64,000 bases of DNA from Conchiformibius sp. (lineage in GTDB: Bacteria > Pseudomonadota > Gammaproteobacteria > Burkholderiales > Neisseriaceae), in NCBI GenBank assembly GCA_029984035.1, contig JASBYJ010000007.1:1-64000 (forward strand), written 5' to 3'. The notes beneath the pieces were generated by a model. The model saw only the letters and a program-made list of their open reading frames with translations, had not been told where the DNA came from and ran no database searches. The position numbers and the translations under genes were made by a program. Of the stretch, positions 17,981-27,069 are shown piece after piece; the stretch's first letter is position 1, and each line of letters starts with the position of its first letter.

Positions 17981-18679
17981 ATGGCCGAATACAACCTTAA
18001 TGATGATGTCAATGCAAAATTCCCTGCAGTATGGGAAGACTTAACCACCCAATCTAATTTAAGTTCGGTAGAACACCCTGCTGCTGTTCTTCTTGGCGGC
18101 CAACCCGGAGCGGGTAAATCATTCGGTATTGAAACGGTCAAAAAACAACTAAACGATAATGCCATTGTTATTAATGGTGATGAATTCCGCCCCTACAAGC
18201 AAGGTTACGAAGAAATCTATCAACAGCATGGCAAAGATGCTTCTAAATACACCGGTGATTTCGCCGGGGCAATGGTTCAGAAAGTACGAGATGAGGCAAT
18301 TAAGCAAAAACTGAATATCATCATTGAGGGTACATTCAGAACAACAGATATTCCGCTGAAAGAAATTAGCAATTTTAAGCAACATGGTTACGTTGTAGAT
18401 GTGATGGTATGTACTTGTCCAAAAGATGTTAGTTGGAACGGCACAGTAGAAAGAGGCGATAGAGATGCCAAATTAGGCTTAATTCCTCGATATACCCCTA
18501 AAGAGCATCATGATTTGGTGGTGCAAAATCTACCTAAAAATGCAGATACTGTCTATCAATCTGGACAAGTCAGGCATTTTGAAGTGTATTCAAGGACAGC
18601 TAAGATTTTTGATTCCCAAATCGATAAAGCTAAGATGCCTTCTAAAGCCATCAATAAGGAATTAGATAAATCCTCTTAA
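17981..18679 (+). CDS. Zeta toxin (UDP-GlcNAc kinase family), C-terminally truncated by a stop codon
   Basis: This 232-residue protein has the zeta-toxin P-loop GGQPGAGKS (39-47), NGDEFRPY (65-72), IEGTFR (115-120) and a late RYTPKEHHD segment. Zeta toxins phosphorylate UDP-N-acetyl sugars and poison peptidoglycan synthesis. After TAA at 18677 the same frame stays open for 38 more codons (QQLPDVAGAKGGPELVKAAQ onward) to TGA at 18794-18796, so the ancestral protein was longer and a nonsense mutation removed the tail. The kinase core is intact. Whether the truncated protein is toxic is unknown. AT-rich codon use points to horizontal origin. Confidence 0.85.
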   Translation: MAEYNLNDDVNAKFPAVWEDLTTQSNLSSVEHPAAVLLGGQPGAGKSFGIETVKKQLNDNAIVINGDEFRPYKQGYEEIYQQHGKDASKYTGDFAGAMVQKVRDEAIKQKLNIIIEGTFRTTDIPLKEISNFKQHGYVVDVMVCTCPKDVSWNGTVERGDRDAKLGLIPRYTPKEHHDLVVQNLPKNADTVYQSGQVRHFEVYSRTAKIFDSQIDKAKMPSKAINKELDKSS

Positions 18680-19024
18680 CAGCAGCTGCCAGACGTAGCC
18701 GGAGCTAAAGGTGGTCCGGAATTAGTTAAAGCAGCACAGAAAGCAGTTGCTCAGGTCCATTTGGTTAAGCGTCAAGATACAGATGCAGAAAGTTGAACAA
18801 CAAAAATCAACTACCCTATCGCATCAAAAACAACTTATGCTTTTATTGTCCGTATGTTTTCGCTATTTCTACCATCATTTTTTTCTCTGAATAATTGAGC
18901 TAATCAGTATCCGCAAAAGCCGTTTTGCGTTAAGATGCGAAAGTTTTTTATATATTTCAGCAGCGCTTTCAGGCTGCCTGAAAGAAGCAACCTTTCAACC
19001 AGTTACATCTTATTTTGAAATTTT

Positions 19025-21916
19025 ATGAACACTTCCCAACTGCGCCAAAAATTCCTGCAATTTTTTGAATCCAAAGGACACCAAATCGTCCGCTCCTCCC
19101 CGCTCGTGCCGCACGACGACCCCACCCTGCTGTTTACCAACGCCGGCATGAACCAATTCAAAGACGTGTTTCTCGGCTTTGACCAACGCCCCTACACCCG
19201 CGCCACCACCGCGCAAAAATGTGTCCGCGCCGGCGGCAAACACAACGACTTGGAAAACGTCGGCTACACCGCCCGCCACCACACCTTTTTTGAAATGATG
19301 GGCAACTTCAGCTTCGGCGACTATTTCAAACAAGATGCCATCAAATTCGCATGGGAATTCCTCACCTCCCCCGCGTGGCTGAACCTGCCCGCCGACAAAC
19401 TGCTCGCCACCGTTTACGCCGAAGACGATGAAGCCTATGCCGTGTGGCGTGATGAAATCGGGCTGCCTGAAAACCGCATCATCCGCATCGGCGACAACAA
19501 AGGCGGCCGTTACGCCTCCGACAACTTCTGGCAAATGGGTGACACCGGCCCCTGCGGGCCCTGCTCGGAAATCTTTTACGACCACGGCGACCACATCTGG
19601 GGCGGCCCGCCCGGAAGCCCCGAAGAAGACGGCGACCGTTTTATTGAAATTTGGAACTGCGTGTTTATGCAGTTCAACCGCGATGAAAACGGCACGATGA
19701 ACCTGCTTCCCAAACCCAGCGTGGACACCGGCATGGGCTTGGAACGCATGGCCGCCGTCATGCAGCATGTGAACAGCAACTATCAGATTGATTTGTTTAA
19801 AAACCTGCTCCAAGCCGCCGCCCGCGAAACCGGCGTGCCGTTCAGCGAAAACGTGCCGAGTTTGAAAGTCATCGCCGACCACATCCGCGCCTGCTCCTTC
19901 CTGATTGCGGACGGCGTGCTGCCGTCCAACGAAGGGCGCGGCTACGTTTTGCGCCGCATCATCCGCCGCGCCGTGCGGCACGGTTACAAACTCGGGCAAA
20001 AACAAGCATTTTTCTACAAACTCGTTCCCGATTTGGTGCGCGAAATGGGCGATGCCTACCCCGAATTAAAAGAGCAGCAAACCAAAATCATGGAAGCCCT
20101 GCGCGGCGAAGAAGTGCGCTTCGGCGAAACGCTGGAAAAAGGCATGAGCTTGTTTAATCAGGTTTTAAACGGCATGAAATTCCTGAAACTGGAATCGCTG
20201 CTGCCTGAAGACGGCACGGGCGCACCCCTGCTGCTGACCACCGCAGACGGCACGGAATTTGCCGCCTCCGCCCGTTTCAACGGCGGCAACAAGCAAATCA
20301 TCGTGCGCCCCCGCGCCGCAGGCAGCCTGAACGAAAGCTGCCAATTCGGTTTGCAAGACATTATTGAAAACAAAACCCTGAATGATGGCGACCGCCCGTT
20401 TGCCGATGCTTTGGAAGCCTATTTGAACGACAACATCGCCAACAGCAAACTGATTTTGTCGGGCGAGCACATTTTCAAACTCTACGACACCTACGGCTTC
20501 CCCTACGACCTCACCGCCGACATGGCACGCGAACTGGGCATTGATTTGGACGAAGACGGCTTCAACCGCGAAATGGAAGCCCAACGCGCCCGCGCCCGCG
20601 CCGCGCAAAACTTCAAAGCGGACGCGCAAGTGTCCTATCACGGCGCGGACACCGAATTTTGCGGCTACGAGAAGCGCGTGTGCGACAGCGAAATCCTTGC
20701 CCTGTATCGGGACGGCGCGGCGGTGGACGAATTGCGCGAAGGCGAACACGGCATCATCGTGCTGGCGCAAACCCCGTTTTACGCCGAAAGCGGCGGACAA
20801 GTGGGCGATGTCGGCACGATTATTGCGGCAAACGGACATTTTGAAGTGCGCGACACCCAAAAAATCAAAGCGGCGGTACACGGACATTTGGGCGCGGCGG
20901 TTTCAGGCAGCCTGAAAATTGGCGACAAAGTATCGGCGCAAGTGGACGAAAGCGTCCGCGCCGCCATCACCCGCAACCACAGCGTTACCCACCTGATGCA
21001 CCAAGCCCTGCGCGATGTGTTGGGCAGCCACGTTGAACAAAAAGGTTCGCTGCAAAACAAAGATTTGACCCGTTTTGACATTTCCCACCCCGCCCCCATC
21101 GGCGCGGACGAAATCGCCGAAGTGGAGCGCCGCGTCAATGCCGCGATTATGGCAAACGTGCCCGTCAAAATTGAAACCATGCGCCTTGAAGACGCGCAAA
21201 AAACTGGCGCGATGATGTTGTTCGGCGAAAAATACGGCGATTTTGTGCGCGTGGTAAAAATGGACGATTTTTCCACCGAATTGTGCGGCGGCACACATGT
21301 GGCGCGGACGGGCGACATCGGCGTGTTCAAAATCATCGGCGAGGGCGGCATCGCGGCGGGCGTGCGCCGTGTGGAAGCGGTGTGCGGCGAAGCGGCGTTG
21401 GCGCGGATTCAACAGCAGGAACAACTGCTTAAATCCATCATCGCCGAAGTGAAAGCGCAAACCGAAAAAGACGTGTTCGCCAAAATCCAAGCGCAGGCGG
21501 CGCATGCCAAACAGCTTGAAAAAGCCCTTGCCGCCGCCAAAAGCGAACTGGCGGCACACGCGGGCGCGAAGCTGCTCGCCAACGCGCAGGAAGTGAAAGG
21601 CGCCTTGCTGGTGGCGGCGCAGATGGACGCGGACGCGGCGGCATTGCGTAATATCGTCGGCGATTTGTGCGGGCAGTCCGACCGCGCCGTAGTCTTGCTT
21701 GCTGCCGTAAACGACGGCAAAGTGTCCTTGTGCGCAGGCGTGTCCAAGCCTTTGACCAACCAAGTGAAAGCGGGCGATTTGGTGAAATGGGCGGCGGAAC
21801 AGGTCGGCGGTAAAGGCGGCGGCCGTCCCGATTTGGCACAGGCGGGCGGCAGCGATGCGGAGAAACTGCCCGATGTGTTGGGCGGTGTAAACGCTTGGCT
21901 GGACGGTAAATTGTAA
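19025..21916 (+). CDS. alaS: Alanine--tRNA ligase with an extra internal segment
   Basis: At 963 residues this AlaRS is about 90 longer than the usual length near 875. The N-terminal class II core (FFESKGHQIVRSSPLVPHDDPTLLF region, NAGMNQFKD), the editing domain (HSVTHLMHQAL and CGGTHVARTGD) and the C-Ala domain (GGKGGGRPDLAQAGG) are all normal. The surplus lies at about residues 383-474, between GMSLFNQVLNG and SGEHIFKLYDTYGFP, where other AlaRS have only a short linker. It reads as folded sequence without repeats and contains a kingDUS-like 12-mer near 20321. Expected function is charging tRNA-Ala; the insertion's role is unknown. Confidence 0.97.
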   Translation: MNTSQLRQKFLQFFESKGHQIVRSSPLVPHDDPTLLFTNAGMNQFKDVFLGFDQRPYTRATTAQKCVRAGGKHNDLENVGYTARHHTFFEMMGNFSFGDYFKQDAIKFAWEFLTSPAWLNLPADKLLATVYAEDDEAYAVWRDEIGLPENRIIRIGDNKGGRYASDNFWQMGDTGPCGPCSEIFYDHGDHIWGGPPGSPEEDGDRFIEIWNCVFMQFNRDENGTMNLLPKPSVDTGMGLERMAAVMQHVNSNYQIDLFKNLLQAAARETGVPFSENVPSLKVIADHIRACSFLIADGVLPSNEGRGYVLRRIIRRAVRHGYKLGQKQAFFYKLVPDLVREMGDAYPELKEQQTKIMEALRGEEVRFGETLEKGMSLFNQVLNGMKFLKLESLLPEDGTGAPLLLTTADGTEFAASARFNGGNKQIIVRPRAAGSLNESCQFGLQDIIENKTLNDGDRPFADALEAYLNDNIANSKLILSGEHIFKLYDTYGFPYDLTADMARELGIDLDEDGFNREMEAQRARARAAQNFKADAQVSYHGADTEFCGYEKRVCDSEILALYRDGAAVDELREGEHGIIVLAQTPFYAESGGQVGDVGTIIAANGHFEVRDTQKIKAAVHGHLGAAVSGSLKIGDKVSAQVDESVRAAITRNHSVTHLMHQALRDVLGSHVEQKGSLQNKDLTRFDISHPAPIGADEIAEVERRVNAAIMANVPVKIETMRLEDAQKTGAMMLFGEKYGDFVRVVKMDDFSTELCGGTHVARTGDIGVFKIIGEGGIAAGVRRVEAVCGEAALARIQQQEQLLKSIIAEVKAQTEKDVFAKIQAQAAHAKQLEKALAAAKSELAAHAGAKLLANAQEVKGALLVAAQMDADAAALRNIVGDLCGQSDRAVVLLAAVNDGKVSLCAGVSKPLTNQVKAGDLVKWAAEQVGGKGGGRPDLAQAGGSDAEKLPDVLGGVNAWLDGKL

Positions 21917-21923
21917 AAAAGTG

Positions 21924-21963
21924 CAGGCTGCCTGAAAACGGGTTTTCGGTTTCAGGCAGCCTG
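21924..21963 (+). terminator. DUS-pair terminator after alaS
   Basis: Inverted native DUS copies enclose a 12-bp centre (AAACGGGTTTTC region) just after the alaS stop. Confidence 0.75.
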
Positions 21964-22003
21964 AAATTTTTGTTGAATACCGCCTGTTGCAAAGGGAAAT
22001 GAA

Positions 22004-23806
22004 ATGTCCAAATATTCCGTTAATCAATATAATGTTGAAAACATTCTGACTTGGATAAACACGGGCGAAATCGCCATTCCCGAAATCCAACGCCCGTTTG
22101 TGTGGACGGCCAGCAAAGTCCGTGATTTGATGGATTCTCTATATAAAGGCTATCCTGTCGGCTACATCATTACTTGGCGCAATCCCGATGTGCGCTTGAA
22201 AGACGGCAGTACCGCTTTCGGCAAACGTGTGCTGATTGACGGCCAACAGCGCATTACCGCACTGACCGCCGCCGTGTCCGGACAAACCGTCCTAAACAAA
22301 AATTATCAAAACATACGCATCAAAATTGCTTACAACCCTTTGGCAAAAGACGGAGAATCCGCCTTTGAAGTGTGCAATACCGCCATTGAGCGTAATCCCA
22401 AATGGATAAACGACATTGCTCCGCTTTTAAACGGCAGCCTTTCCCCGCGTGATGCGCGTTTGGCGTATTTGACGGCCAACCCCGAAGCCGATGAAAATAT
22501 TGTGGAAGAAAAAATCAACCAGTTATCGGCAATCAAAAACCGTCCCATCGGCATCATTGAACTGAATTCCGATTTGGACATCAACACCGTTACCGAAATT
22601 TTTATCCGCATCAATCAAAAAGGCGTGGTTTTGAGCAGTGCCGATTTCGTGATGTCCAAAATTGCCGCAGACGAGCAATACGGCGGCAACCGTTTACGCA
22701 AAATGATTGATTATTTTTGCCATCTGCTCAACGACAGCGACTTTTCCCAAGCGGTTGAGAAAAACGATGCCGACTTTGCCTCCTCCGATGATTACCGTCA
22801 AATCAAGTGGATTGCCGGTAAAAACGAAGTATTGTACCGCCCTGATTATGTGGACGTTTTGCGCTGCGCCTACACGTTTGCGTTCAAACGTGGCAAATTC
22901 GGCGATTTGGTAGCATTGCTGTCGGGGCGCGATTTCAAAAACCGTACCAACGAGGAAAGCATCGCGCAAGAAAGTTACCAAACCTTGCGCTACGGTTTGG
23001 AGTGCTTTTTCAAGCAAAGCAACTACGAGCGTTTTCTGACTGTGGTGCGCTCGGCAGGCTTTGTGGATAAAAAATTACTCAACTCGCAAAACAGTTTGAA
23101 CATGGCTTATGCCGTGTATCTGCATTTGAAAGAACGCAACACCGGCGAACACCAAATCCAACAATGGGTGAAAAAATGGCTGGTGATGTCGTTATTGACT
23201 GGGCGTTATTCCGGCTCTTCCGAAACCGCCATTGAGCGCGATATTCAACACATTCACGAAAAAGGCGTGGCGGAATGCTTGGCACAAATTGAGCTGGCGG
23301 AACTTAACGAAGGTTTTTGGACACACAAACTGGTCAGCCAACTGGATTCTTCCAGCCCCGTGAACAGCGCGTATCTGTGTTATTTGGCGGCGCAATGCAA
23401 AAACAACGAAACCGTTTTCCTGTCGGACAGCGTTACCGTCCGCGACTTACTGGCGGCACGCGGCGATGAACATCATCTGTTTCCCAAAAACCATTTGGGC
23501 AGTCATGGTTACAAAAGAAGCGATTACAACCAAGTGGCCAATTTTGTCTTTACCGAACAGCAAACCAATATCCGCTTGGGCGACAAGCCGCCTGCCGAAT
23601 ATTTTGCGGCAGCCTTCGCCGATATGAAAAGCGGCGGCAAGCATTACACTTCTCTGTCTTCGGAAGAAGCTTGGCAAAAAAATTTGACCGAGAATTGTAT
23701 TCCCGAATCATGGCGGGATTTCCATCATGAAAACTATTCCGAATTTTTAATCCAACGGCGCAAATTGATGGCGGAAAAAATCAAAGCCTATTATTGTGCC
23801 TTATGA
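22004..23806 (+). CDS. DUF262/HNH protein, GmrSD-like type IV restriction endonuclease
   Basis: This 600-residue protein has the DUF262 (GmrS-type) N-terminal domain: IPEIQRPFVW (24-33), GYPVGYIITW and the signature DGQQR (79-83), which binds and hydrolyses NTP in characterised members. The C-terminal part has EHHLFPKNHL (about 489) and NFVFTEQQTNIRLGDKPP (about 512-530), matching a DUF1524/HNH-like nuclease site. N-terminal DUF262 plus C-terminal HNH in one chain is the fused GmrSD plan, which targets modified (for example glucosylated) phage DNA. No partner methylase or other defence gene adjoins it. It stands alone between alaS and waaF, so it looks like a single-gene defence insertion. 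Specificity is unknown. Confidence 0.82.
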   Translation: MSKYSVNQYNVENILTWINTGEIAIPEIQRPFVWTASKVRDLMDSLYKGYPVGYIITWRNPDVRLKDGSTAFGKRVLIDGQQRITALTAAVSGQTVLNKNYQNIRIKIAYNPLAKDGESAFEVCNTAIERNPKWINDIAPLLNGSLSPRDARLAYLTANPEADENIVEEKINQLSAIKNRPIGIIELNSDLDINTVTEIFIRINQKGVVLSSADFVMSKIAADEQYGGNRLRKMIDYFCHLLNDSDFSQAVEKNDADFASSDDYRQIKWIAGKNEVLYRPDYVDVLRCAYTFAFKRGKFGDLVALLSGRDFKNRTNEESIAQESYQTLRYGLECFFKQSNYERFLTVVRSAGFVDKKLLNSQNSLNMAYAVYLHLKERNTGEHQIQQWVKKWLVMSLLTGRYSGSSETAIERDIQHIHEKGVAECLAQIELAELNEGFWTHKLVSQLDSSSPVNSAYLCYLAAQCKNNETVFLSDSVTVRDLLAARGDEHHLFPKNHLGSHGYKRSDYNQVANFVFTEQQTNIRLGDKPPAEYFAAAFADMKSGGKHYTSLSSEEAWQKNLTENCIPESWRDFHHENYSEFLIQRRKLMAEKIKAYYCAL

Positions 23807-23844
23807 TTTCAGGCAGCCTGAAAATATCAACACTTTAAAACACC

Positions 23845-24864
23845 ATGTCTGAAAAAATCCTGATTATTTCCCCTTCTTGGATAGGTGATTGCGTTATGAC
23901 GCAACCCCTTCTGCGCCGCCTGCACGAACTGCACCCGCATTGCGCCATCGACATATTCGCACCCAAATGGTCGCAAGCCGTTTACCGGCGTATGCCTGAA
24001 GTTGCTGATATTTTAGACAACCCTTTCGGACATGGCGCCCTGCGATTAAAGCAACGCTGGCGTATCGGCCGTGAACTCGGCAAACGTGGTTACACGCAAG
24101 TCATCGTATTACCCGGTTCACTCAAATCCGCCCTTATCGCCTTTGCCAGCGGCATTAAAAAGCGTACCGGCTATGTCGGCGAAAGTCGCTATTTTCTGCT
24201 GAATGATATACGCAAGCTGGATAAAGTGGCATTACCGCTAATGGTGGACCGCTACACCGCATTGGCGCATTCCGAGCAGGCAGGTTTCCAAACTCCTTCA
24301 TCGCAGCCACGCTTTACCATTCAGGCGGCCTCACAAGCAGCGGCTCTAAACAAACACGCGCTTAATACCGACTTACCCGTTATTGCTTTTTGCCCCGGCG
24401 CGGAATACGGTGTAGCCAAACGTTGGCCAACCGCACACTTTGCCGTACTCGCACGCCATTATGCTGCCCAAGGTAAACAGATTTGGCTGTTCGGTTCGCA
24501 AAAAGATTTTGATATTGCGGAAGAAATCCAAAAGCAAAGCGGTAACGTATGTATCAATTTATGCGGTAAAACCGACCTGTCTGAAGCCATAGACCTGCTT
24601 GCATGCGCAGAAACCGTATTTTGTAACGACAGCGGATTAATGCACATTGCCGCAGCACTCGGCAAAAATATGGTTGCTTTATACGGCTCATCCAGCCCCG
24701 ACCATACGCCGCCGCTGTCTGAACATGCCGCTATTGCGTCTCTACATCTCAAATGCAGCCCCTGTTTCAAACGCGAATGCCCGCTCGGACACACCGACTG
24801 CCTCAATAAATTACTGCCCGAACAAGTTATCCGATTGGCCGAACGGAATACATCTCTCATCTGA
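23845..24864 (+). CDS. waaF: ADP-heptose--LPS heptosyltransferase II
   Basis: This 339-residue GT9 glycosyltransferase adds the second heptose to the inner core of LOS/LPS at the cytoplasmic face. The opening ILIISPSWIGDCVMTQPLLR, FCPGAEYGVAKRWP, and the sugar-nucleotide motif CNDSGLMHIAAALGK are typical of WaaF. It follows the restriction gene by 38 bp with a DUS between. No other LOS genes are linked here. Confidence 0.95.
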   Translation: MSEKILIISPSWIGDCVMTQPLLRRLHELHPHCAIDIFAPKWSQAVYRRMPEVADILDNPFGHGALRLKQRWRIGRELGKRGYTQVIVLPGSLKSALIAFASGIKKRTGYVGESRYFLLNDIRKLDKVALPLMVDRYTALAHSEQAGFQTPSSQPRFTIQAASQAAALNKHALNTDLPVIAFCPGAEYGVAKRWPTAHFAVLARHYAAQGKQIWLFGSQKDFDIAEEIQKQSGNVCINLCGKTDLSEAIDLLACAETVFCNDSGLMHIAAALGKNMVALYGSSSPDHTPPLSEHAAIASLHLKCSPCFKRECPLGHTDCLNKLLPEQVIRLAERNTSLI

Positions 24865-24888
24865 ATGCTTCAGGCAGCCTGAAAATAG

Positions 24889-24955
24889 AAAATCTCCCAA
24901 AATCCATACTCAGATAACACACGTAGTTTGAATATGGATTTTGGGAGATTTTTTT
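24889..24955 (+). terminator. Strong terminator after waaF
   Basis: AAAATCTCCCAAAATCCATA and TATGGATTTTGGGAGATTTT form a perfect stem of about 20 bp followed by T-rich sequence. The A-rich 5' arm means it could also work in the opposite direction, for the decayed gene at 25112. Confidence 0.85.
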
Positions 24956-25111
24956 CAGGGCGGAATTTTATTTGGATGTCGCTGCAATCAACTTCGTAGT
25001 TAAGGTCATTATAATAGTTCTAAACCGTTACTTTGCCTATTTTGGTAGAAAAAACAAATATGTTATATTTTTGATTGCCCAATATGTTGGGCAGACCCAT
25101 AAAAATCCTGC

Positions 25112-25655
25112 CTACACATGGAGACATTCATTGACATATCCCTCGGCAATATAACGGCCTTGTTTCTTAATATAAAACTTTGCACCGTTTTGGGTAATTC
25201 TGGCTCTCCTATTTTCAAAATAGTTAGCGAAGTCGTATTAAATTGGAATAACTACCTTGCCGGTTTTATCGACAAAAACCATATTTGCTGTTTTTCTCAA
25301 CTTTCGCCAAGCCTTTCAGAGAAGTTACCAACAGAATTGTATTGAATTGGAGTGCTTATTTTGCCTGCTTTATTGATATGGCCATGTTTACCGTTTTCCC
25401 AACTGTCGCAAAACCTTTCGAGAAGTCATATGCGCCATCATAATTGGAAATTGGAACGACTTATCTTGCCGTATTTATTGATAAAACCCCATTTGCGGTT
25501 TTTCTCAACATGCGACAAACCTTCTCGCAAACATGTGACAGTATCGCCGCTTAGCTGCGGTATCACGCAACGTTTTGCTGCAATCTGTGCTAACACCAAT
25601 GCGCCTGTTGCCGCTGTTGTCAGGCACAGTTTACGGATAGGATGGTTTTCATCAT
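25112..25655 (-). pseudogene. Decayed WG-repeat protein gene
   Basis: On the minus strand several frames carry pieces of one protein. It begins with MMKTI, then in another frame a signal-peptide-like stretch (RKLCLTTAATGALVLAQIAA), then at least three WG-type repeats: KWGFINKYGKI near 25480, GKHGHINKAGKISTPIQYN near 25375, and KGLAKVEKNSKYGF followed after a 1-base shift by VDKTGKVVIPI near 25270. The end reads KFYIKKQGRYIAEGYVNE with a stop at 25112-25114. At least three frameshifts and one in-frame stop separate the pieces. WG-repeat proteins are often secreted or surface-linked; the original function is unknown. Confidence 0.75.
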
Positions 25656-25852
25656 AAATAATTGTTTGATAAGAAATTGTCATCTTCACCATATTTCGCC
25701 GCAATAGTATTGAACTCATTACAGCGAGATGCTGAATAGCATGGATATGGAGTTTTATCAATTTTGTCGGTTTTGTTGCAAATGCCGACAGGCGCGGGAT
25801 TGCCCACGCCTGTTTTGGCCTTCGCGCTGCCTGAAACGTTTTCAGGCAGCGT

Positions 25853-27028
25853 TCAAACTTCCAAACAATCTTCCGGCACGCGCACCGCGCCCTCCATAAT
25901 CACCCGTGCGCTGCGGCTCATCACCGCTTTGGCCGCCCGCCATTTGCCGTCCGCGCCCTGTTCGGCGGACGCGCCCACGCGCAAAGTGCCGGACGGGTGG
26001 CCGAAACGCACCGCCGCCCGCGTGCCGCCGCCTGCCGCCGCATTCACCAGCGTGCCGGGAACGGCGGCCGCAGTCGCAATCGCCACCGAAGCCGTCCCCA
26101 TCATGGCGTGGTGCAGCTTGCCCATGCTCATTGCGCGAACCAGCAAATCGGTGTCGGCGGCGGAAACGGCCTTGCCGCTTGAAGCGGTGTAGTCCTGCGG
26201 CGGCGCGACCCACGCGATTTTCGGCGTGTGGGCGCGGGTGGCGGCTTCCGACAAGTCTTTGATTAAGCCCATTTTTAATGCGCCGTGTGCGCGGATGGTT
26301 TCCAATTTTTCCAACTCGGCGGCGTTGCTGTTGATGTCGTCCTGCAACTCGGTGCCGGTGTAGCCCAAATCCGCCGCGTTCACGAAAATGGTGGGAATGC
26401 CGGCGTTGATGAGCGTGGCTTTCAGGCAGCCCAGTTCGGGAACGGACAATTCGTCCACCAAATTGCCGGTGGGGAACATATCGCCCTCGCCGTCCGCCGG
26501 GTCTAAAAATTCAATCACCACTTCGGCGGCGGGAAAGGTTACGCCGTCCAGCTCAAAACTGCCCGTTTCTTGCACTTGTCCATCGGTGATAGGCACATGG
26601 GCGATGATGGTTTTGCGAATGTTTTGTTGCCAAATTTTAACTTCACAAATGCCGTTATCAGGAATTTTGGCTTTATCCACCAAGCCGTTCATAATGGCAA
26701 ATGAGCCAACGGCGGCGGTGAGATTGCCACAGTTGCCCGACCAGTCAATCATCGGTTTGTCAATCGCCACTTGTCCAAACAGATAATTGACATCGTGGTC
26801 GGCTTGGTCTGACTTGGATAAAATCACCACTTTGGACGTGCTTGATGAGCCGTTACCCAGTCCGTCAATCTGTTTGCCGTAAGGGTCGGGACTGCCGACA
26901 ACACGCAGTAAAAAGTTATCCCGCGCAGCTCCTGCCGTTTGGCAGGGTTCGGGCAGGTCGGAAAGTTTGAAAAACGTACCTTTGGACGTGCCGCCGCGCA
27001 TGTAGGTGGCTTTGGCCGATATTTGCAT
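25853..27028 (-). CDS. prpF: 2-methylaconitate cis-trans isomerase
   Basis: This 391-residue enzyme isomerises the trans-2-methylaconitate made by AcnD so that the methylcitrate cycle can continue. Family features include YMRGGTSKGTFF at the N-terminus, GLGNGSSSTSKVV, DWSGNCGNLTAAVG and AAGGGTRAAVRFGHPSG. The start region holds two copies of CAAAGGAGTTTT, so the Shine-Dalgarno has been duplicated. It is separated from acnD by a CDF transporter gene and a fragment of another prpF start, which suggests this copy was introduced by recombination. Confidence 0.96.
   Translation of the reverse strand: MQISAKATYMRGGTSKGTFFKLSDLPEPCQTAGAARDNFLLRVVGSPDPYGKQIDGLGNGSSSTSKVVILSKSDQADHDVNYLFGQVAIDKPMIDWSGNCGNLTAAVGSFAIMNGLVDKAKIPDNGICEVKIWQQNIRKTIIAHVPITDGQVQETGSFELDGVTFPAAEVVIEFLDPADGEGDMFPTGNLVDELSVPELGCLKATLINAGIPTIFVNAADLGYTGTELQDDINSNAAELEKLETIRAHGALKMGLIKDLSEAATRAHTPKIAWVAPPQDYTASSGKAVSAADTDLLVRAMSMGKLHHAMMGTASVAIATAAAVPGTLVNAAAGGGTRAAVRFGHPSGTLRVGASAEQGADGKWRAAKAVMSRSARVIMEGAVRVPEDCLEV
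26977..26998. repeat. Direct repeat copy 1 (RGGTSKG codons of prpF)
   Basis: TACCTTTGGACGTGCCGCCG lies inside the 5' end of prpF. It matches the copy at 27975-27996 with 2 mismatches in 22 bp. The two copies bracket the CDF gene. Confidence 0.7.
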
Positions 27029-27069
27029 AAAAACTCCTTTGCTAAAACTCCTTTGCTGGTGAAATGAAA

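Noticed and set aside
19010..20005. Open frame antisense to the start of alaS
   Set aside because: Shadow of alaS with no start signal and no recognisable domain.
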